Shown in pieces: positions 59,999-64,000 of a stretch of DNA of 64,000 nt (position 1 is the first letter of the stretch; each line of letters begins with the position of its first letter). Where the stretch lies: assembly GCF_003070885.1 (NCBI RefSeq), contig NZ_CP028913.1, positions 2,728,001 through 2,792,000 of the forward strand, given 5' to 3'. The notes under the pieces are model-generated. The model was given only the letters and a program-made list of their open reading frames with translations, ran no database searches and was not told where the DNA came from. A program made the translations under genes and the position numbers. This stretch comes from Agromyces badenianii. GTDB lineage: Bacteria > Actinomycetota > Actinomycetes > Actinomycetales > Microbacteriaceae.

Positions 59999-60931
59999 TC
60001 AGCGCAGAGCGATTCCCGCCGCGACCTCCAACACGCAGAGTGCAGCCAATCGTACGGTACGCCCGTCGGGCGCGTCTGCGGTGGCGTCGACCTCGGCGAG
60101 ATCGACCGACTCGACGCGCGAGTCGCCTCCTGCGGCTCGGGCCGCCTGCCGAAGCTCGTGCGCCGAGATGCCGCCGGGCACGGATGCCGGGCACCCGGGC
60201 GCCACGCTGCGGTCGCACACGTCGACGTCGAGGTCGACGTGGATCGGGCCGCCACCGGCGCCGGCGATCTCGAGCGCCTCGGCGAACACCTCGGCCATGG
60301 GGCGGCGATGCAGTTCGTCGCGGTGCACGACCGTGATGCCGAAGTCGCGTGCGCGATCGGCGTACTCGCGCGAGTTCACGAAGTCGGCGATGCCGATCTG
60401 CACGATGCGCCGGCCATCGAGCCCGGCCTCGAGCAGCCGCCGCACGGGAGAGCCGTTGCTCGCTCCGTCGCGCAGGTCGTAGTGCGCGTCGAGCGTGATG
60501 AGGCCGGCGCTCGCGAGCCGGTCGCCCCAGGTGCCGAGGGCGACGGGGAGGGTGAGCGAGTTGTCGCCGCCGAGTGCGATGACGGCCGTGGATCGTCCGG
60601 CCGCCGCAGCGACGGCCTCACGTACGCGGGCTTCGCCCTCGGGGCCGTCGGGCTCGGCGACATCGCCCGCGTCGACGATGGTCAGCCCGTCGAGCGAGCG
60701 TGCGTCGTCGCGGCGCCCTCGATCGGCCATGATCGTCGGGCTGTAGCGCCGAAGCGTCGCCCGGATCGCCGCGGGCGTCTCGTGCGCCCCAGTCGGCGAG
60801 AGCGAGGTGCGAAAGGCCGGCACGCCGATCAGGGCGAGGTCGGCGCGCTCGTTCGCGGGGAGCCCGTCGAGCGGCGGCCAGTCCCCGGCCCGAGGCCAGA
60901 GCGGATCATTCGGAAGCGCAGCATTGCCCAT
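59999..60931 (-). CDS. hutG: Ureohydrolase (arginase) family protein, probable formimidoylglutamase
   Basis: A 310-residue arginase-fold enzyme. The metal motifs are ALGGDNSLTLP (Asn where arginases have the His ligand GGDHS), LDAHYDLRD and HVDLDVDVCDRSVAPG. The three-helix ends VSVDLAEVD-type segment is present (VESVDLAEVDATAD). In an organism with hutH, hutU and hutI it best fits HutG, splitting formiminoglutamate to glutamate and formamide; agmatinase is the alternative. A TAGCGT -10 lies 6 bases before the ATG, suggesting a leaderless mRNA. No HutR-like box is seen next to it. Confidence 0.75.
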   Translation of the reverse strand: MGNAALPNDPLWPRAGDWPPLDGLPANERADLALIGVPAFRTSLSPTGAHETPAAIRATLRRYSPTIMADRGRRDDARSLDGLTIVDAGDVAEPDGPEGEARVREAVAAAAGRSTAVIALGGDNSLTLPVALGTWGDRLASAGLITLDAHYDLRDGASNGSPVRRLLEAGLDGRRIVQIGIADFVNSREYADRARDFGITVVHRDELHRRPMAEVFAEALEIAGAGGGPIHVDLDVDVCDRSVAPGCPASVPGGISAHELRQAARAAGGDSRVESVDLAEVDATADAPDGRTVRLAALCVLEVAAGIALR

Positions 60932-60937
60932 GCTCTG

Positions 60938-60943
60938 ACGCTA
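60938..60943 (-). promoter_or_regulatory. -10 hexamer TAGCGT of the hutG-like gene
   Basis: Six bases before the ATG, no Shine-Dalgarno: leaderless arrangement. Confidence 0.45.
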
Positions 60944-60946
60944 GCA

Positions 60947-60979
60947 ATGACGGATGCCGCGAGCCGAGGCATCCGTCAT
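60947..60979. terminator. Hairpin between the reductase/epimerase and hutG-like genes
   Basis: Perfect 12-bp arms (60947-60958 / 60968-60979) made of the genome-frequent words GGATGCC and GGCATCC, 9-base loop, 67 bases after the reductase stop. Confidence 0.5.
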
Positions 60980-61045
60980 CACCGCTGTCTGTGATGCCAG
61001 ACGCTTCGGTCTCAGTTCGAGTTTCAGCTTCGGGTTCAGCTCAGC

Positions 61046-62032
61046 TCAGCCGCGGAGTGCGGCGAGGAGCTCGCGCTCGCGCGCGGCGCTCAGGCCCGCG
61101 CCGCGCTCACGGTCGAGCCCCTCGCCGCGCTCCCACTCGAGCAGTTCGCCGAGCAGCGCGTCGAGCGGCCGGAGCCGGAGACCCGCCGCGATCGCCGCGG
61201 CGTTCGAGCGATCGAGGAACGCCTTCCACTCGGGGTCGATGATCCAGAGCGGCAGCGACTCGGGGCCCGACCACTCGGCGACGCCCTGATCGGCGAGCCA
61301 CCTGGGCGAGACCGCGACGACCTCGCCCTGGTGCCCGGCGATCGCCCGGGACCGCTCGATCCAGTCGCCGAACGTCGTGCGTTCGCCGACCGTGTTGAAG
61401 GCGCCGGTCAGCCGCCGCTCGATCGAGTCGAGCGTGAACGCCACGAGATCGTCGACGTGGATCGCCTGCACCGCGTTGTCGAGGGTGTCGGGGACGAGCA
61501 TCGGATCGTCGCTGCGCGCCGCGCGCGCCACCCAGTAGCCGCCGCGCCCCGAGGCGTCGCCGGGCCCGGTGATGAGCCCCGGCCGGATCACGAGTAGCCG
61601 GTCGCCGAGCGCATCGCGGTATGTCTGCTCGATGGCGGACTTCGCCTCGCCGTAGGTCTCGGCGGTCGACTCGTCGTCTTCGAGCGGCGGCATGAGCTCG
61701 GCCGACTCGTCGGCGCCCGGTTCGTTCTGCGCCGCGTAGACGTTGCACGAGGAGATGAAGGTCCAGTGCTTCGCCCGGGACGCGAGCGCGGCGGCCGCAC
61801 GGCGGGCGAAGCCGGGCTGGCGGGTGACGTCGATGACGGCATCCCACTCGCGTTCGGCGACGGCATCGTAGGCGCCGGGCTGCGAGCGGTCGGCCGCGAC
61901 GAACGCCGACCCCTCGGCGGCCGCGCCCGCCTCGCCTCTCGCGAGCGAGGTCACCGCGTGCCCGCGGCGCAGCGCCTCCCTCGCGAGTTCGCGACCGAGC
62001 CACTGGGTTCCACCGAGGATCAAGATGTCCAT
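61046..62032 (-). CDS. NAD-dependent epimerase/reductase (extended SDR-like)
   Basis: A 328-residue Rossmann protein: ILGGTQWLGRELA dinucleotide motif, WTFISSCNVYAAQ as the strand before the active site, and TYGEAKSAIEQTYR, which supplies the Tyr-xxx-Lys pair. The second half (IHVDDLVAFTLDSIERRLTGAFNTVGE) follows the epimerase/dehydratase pattern; similar proteins are annotated as reductases of unknown substrate. A weak TGTGAT -10 lies 6 bases before the ATG. Monocistronic. Confidence 0.85.
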   Translation of the reverse strand: MDILILGGTQWLGRELAREALRRGHAVTSLARGEAGAAAEGSAFVAADRSQPGAYDAVAEREWDAVIDVTRQPGFARRAAAALASRAKHWTFISSCNVYAAQNEPGADESAELMPPLEDDESTAETYGEAKSAIEQTYRDALGDRLLVIRPGLITGPGDASGRGGYWVARAARSDDPMLVPDTLDNAVQAIHVDDLVAFTLDSIERRLTGAFNTVGERTTFGDWIERSRAIAGHQGEVVAVSPRWLADQGVAEWSGPESLPLWIIDPEWKAFLDRSNAAAIAAGLRLRPLDALLGELLEWERGEGLDRERGAGLSAARERELLAALRG

Positions 62033-62118
62033 GCGGCCATCACAGCACGATGCGGATGCCGCGTGCGCGTCTGTTCTCGCAGCGCGAACCTCGCGGCATC
62101 CGCTGCTACCGTCGGAGC

Positions 62119-62212
62119 ATGCTCGGGTGGCACGTCCTCCCGGTTGCGGGAAATCGATCGTGCGCAGGCGGGGGCCGCAGCAGCGCTCTTCATCGGCGCG
62201 ACTCGGGAATAG
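62119..62212 (+). pseudogene. Possible remnant of a small leaderless gene
   Basis: A TACCGT hexamer 6 bases before an ATG (62119) mimics the leaderless pattern seen elsewhere. The ATG frame gives MLGWHVLPVAGN and then unconvincing residues, whereas another frame gives REIDRAQAGAAAALFIGATRE to a stop at 62212. A frameshifted short protein would explain both, but the evidence is thin. Otherwise the 264-bp gap holds only the copper operator. Confidence 0.2.
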
Positions 62213-62244
62213 TCCGGGCCGGCACGCGTTCCACCTGATGACAG

Positions 62245-62264
62245 ATACCCCCTAGGGGTATATT
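62245..62264 (+). promoter_or_regulatory. CsoR-like copper operator and promoter
   Basis: Inverted repeat ATACCCC-CTA-GGGGTAT (62245-62261) runs into TATATT (62259-62264), a good -10 with an operator filling the -35/-10 spacer. Matches the G/C-tract palindromes bound by CsoR. The leader is about 26 bases. Confidence 0.75.
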
Positions 62265-62296
62265 GTCGATTCGAGCGGCACGACGGAGGAAGATCG

Positions 62297-64000
62297 ATGA
62301 GCACGACTCACGACGGACGACACGAGCACGAGGCGCACGCCGTGCACGCCGTGCATCAGCACGATGCCGCCGGCCACGACGCGCACGACAACGCCGGCCA
62401 CGCCGGCCACGCCGGCCACGCCGGTCACGATCCGCATGCCGGCCACGACATGAGCGGCCACGGCGGCCACGGAGACCACGTCGGCCAGTTCCGGCGGCTC
62501 TTCTGGATCATGCTCGTCATCGCGATCCCGACGATCGCCTTCAGCCCGATGTTCGCGTCGATCCTCGGCTACCCGCTGCCCGACAACGCGGTGCTCCCGT
62601 GGATCTCACCGGTGCTCGGCACCGTCATGTACGTCTGGGGCGGCAAGCCCTTCCTCACCGGCGCCTGGTCGGAGCTGAAGGCCCGCACGCCCGGCATGAT
62701 GCTGCTGATCGGCCTCGCGATCACGGTCGCCTACTTCGCCTCGCTCGGTGCGAGCCTCGGCCTGCTCAGCCACCACCTCGACTTCTGGTGGGAGCTCGCC
62801 CTCCTCATCGTCATCATGCTGCTCGGCCACTGGATCGAGATGCGCTCGATCATGCAGGCCTCGAGCGCTCTCGACGCCCTCGCGGCCCTGCTGCCCGATG
62901 AGGCCGAGCGGGTGATGGATGCCGCGGGCGCAGCCACCTCGACCGAGACGGTCTCCCCCTCCGAACTCGTGGTCGGCGACGTCGTCATCGTGCGCCCCGG
63001 CGGGCGCGTCCCGGCCGACGGCGAGGTGATCGACGGCACCGCCGCGATGGACGAGTCGATGATCACCGGCGAATCCGTCACGGTCGCCCGCGGCCCGGGC
63101 GACCACGTCGTCGCCGGCACGGTCGCCACCGACACGGCGATCCGGGTGCGGGTCGGCGCCGTGGGCGACGACACGGCACTCGCCGGCATCCAGCGACTCG
63201 TCGCGCAGGCTCAGGCGTCGAGTTCCCGCGCCCAGCGCCTCGCCGACCGGGCGGCGGGATGGCTGTTCTGGTTCGCGCTCGGCGCCGCGGTGCTCACCGC
63301 GATCGCCTGGACCCTGCTCGGCGACCCCGACGACGCCGTGATCCGCACCATCACCGTGCTCGTGATCGCCTGCCCCCACGCGCTCGGCCTCGCCATCCCG
63401 CTCGTCGTCTCGATCGCGACCGAGCGCGCGGCGAAGGGCGGCGTGCTCGTCACCGACCGGCTCGCGCTCGAGACCATGCGCACGGTCGGCGCGGTGCTCT
63501 TCGACAAGACCGGCACCCTCACGAAGGGCGAGCCCGCGGTGACGGATGCCGCGGCGGCACCCGGCCACGACCTCGACGAGGTGCTCGTGCTCGCGGCCTC
63601 CGCCGAGGGCGATTCCGAGCACCCGCTCGCCAAGGCGATCGTGGCCGAGGCCGCCCACCGCGGACTCGCCGCCCGCGCCGCGCGCGGCTTCGAGGCGTCC
63701 GCCGCGATCGGCGTGCGCGCCACGGTCGACGGCCGCGCCGTGCAGGTCGGCGGCCCCGGCATGCTCGAGCGCGACGGGCTCCCGCCGCTCGAGGCATCCA
63801 TCGCCTGGGCCGAAGCCGGCTCGACGGTGCTGCACGTGCTCGTCGACGGCGAGGTGGCCGGTGCCATCGCGCTCGCCGACGAGGTGCGGCCCGAGTCGAA
63901 GGAGGCCGTCGACGCGCTCCACGCGCTCGGCGTGCAGGTCGTGATGATCACGGGCGACGCCGAGCCGGTCGCCCGCACCGTCGCCGCGCAACTCGGCATC
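62297..64000 (+). CDS. copB: Copper-translocating P-type ATPase, CopB (CPH) class, 3' end outside the window
   Basis: 568 codons are visible. A His-rich front (HAGHAGHAGH-type runs) replaces CxxC metal domains. Membrane helices follow; the actuator-domain TGES appears in MITGESVT, the ion-binding motif is CPH (VIACPHALGLAIP) as in P1B-3 CopB enzymes, the phosphorylation site is DKTGTLTKGEP, and SEHPLAKAI and ITGDAEPVA are present. It should export Cu(I)/Cu(II) or silver. ATG with GGAGGA six bases upstream, under a CsoR-like operator. The hinge GDGxND region lies beyond the window end. Confidence 0.93.
   Translation, partial: MSTTHDGRHEHEAHAVHAVHQHDAAGHDAHDNAGHAGHAGHAGHDPHAGHDMSGHGGHGDHVGQFRRLFWIMLVIAIPTIAFSPMFASILGYPLPDNAVLPWISPVLGTVMYVWGGKPFLTGAWSELKARTPGMMLLIGLAITVAYFASLGASLGLLSHHLDFWWELALLIVIMLLGHWIEMRSIMQASSALDALAALLPDEAERVMDAAGAATSTETVSPSELVVGDVVIVRPGGRVPADGEVIDGTAAMDESMITGESVTVARGPGDHVVAGTVATDTAIRVRVGAVGDDTALAGIQRLVAQAQASSSRAQRLADRAAGWLFWFALGAAVLTAIAWTLLGDPDDAVIRTITVLVIACPHALGLAIPLVVSIATERAAKGGVLVTDRLALETMRTVGAVLFDKTGTLTKGEPAVTDAAAAPGHDLDEVLVLAASAEGDSEHPLAKAIVAEAAHRGLAARAARGFEASAAIGVRATVDGRAVQVGGPGMLERDGLPPLEASIAWAEAGSTVLHVLVDGEVAGAIALADEVRPESKEAVDALHALGVQVVMITGDAEPVARTVAAQLGI

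Overview
The window is about 70% G+C, densely coded and actinobacterial. Frequent GTG and a TTG start, many 4-base ATGA/GTGA overlaps, a PASTA-type Ser/Thr kinase, IclR and ROK regulators, several apparently leaderless genes, and the very frequent word GGCATCC/GGATGCC together suggest a Microbacteriaceae-like organism (Agromyces or a close relative; inferred from style, not from a marker gene). No rRNA, tRNA, CRISPR array, insertion sequence or phage gene was recognised.

Layout. 1-5.9 kb: end of an SGNH hydrolase, then a minus-strand phenylacetate lower-pathway operon (thiolase, enoyl-CoA hydratase, 3-hydroxyacyl-CoA dehydrogenase, paaZ). A 41-bp repeat that copies the hydratase start site lies inside this operon. 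6-18.7 kb: lipoprotein, DEAD-box helicase with a long Arg/Asp repeat tail, GNAT, alpha/beta hydrolase, YihY-family membrane protein, a NarL-type two-component system followed by a membrane acyltransferase, a ParA-like ATPase and an ABM-domain membrane protein. 18.7-21.4 kb: IclR regulator (probable HutR) divergent from hutH. 21.4-34.7 kb, all minus strand: a Pst-type ABC transporter (pstC, pstA, pstS, pstB) interleaved with two further PstS-like proteins, a WxL-like surface protein, two DUF916-like anchored proteins and a sortase-fold protein that has lost its catalytic residues. 34.8-39.9 kb: PASTA kinase, lytic transglycosylase, hypothetical protein and a divergent M23 peptidase.

39.9-48.7 kb: a histidine-lyase homologue lacking the MIO triad, a divergent IclR regulator overlapping a complete OpuC-type quaternary-amine ABC transporter, then hutU and hutI. 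With hutH at 20 kb and a probable hutG at 60 kb, the histidine pathway is scattered over three sites. A HutR-like 14-bp palindrome is present at hutH/hutR and at hutU. 48.8-50.4 kb: zinc-ribbon protein, FAD/NAD reductase and sulfite-oxidase-like molybdoenzyme in one overlapping operon. 50.7-59.2 kb: an amino-sugar/glycan locus (ROK regulator, solute-binding protein, two permeases, TIM-barrel protein, GH20 hexosaminidase). 59.4-64 kb: SixA-like phosphatase, hutG-like ureohydrolase, a reductase/epimerase, and the start of a CopB-type copper ATPase behind a CsoR-like operator.

Best candidates for undescribed biology: the MIO-less lyase plus quaternary-amine importer plus hutUI (possible hercynine/ergothioneine use) and the Pst/WxL-like/dead-sortase surface cluster.
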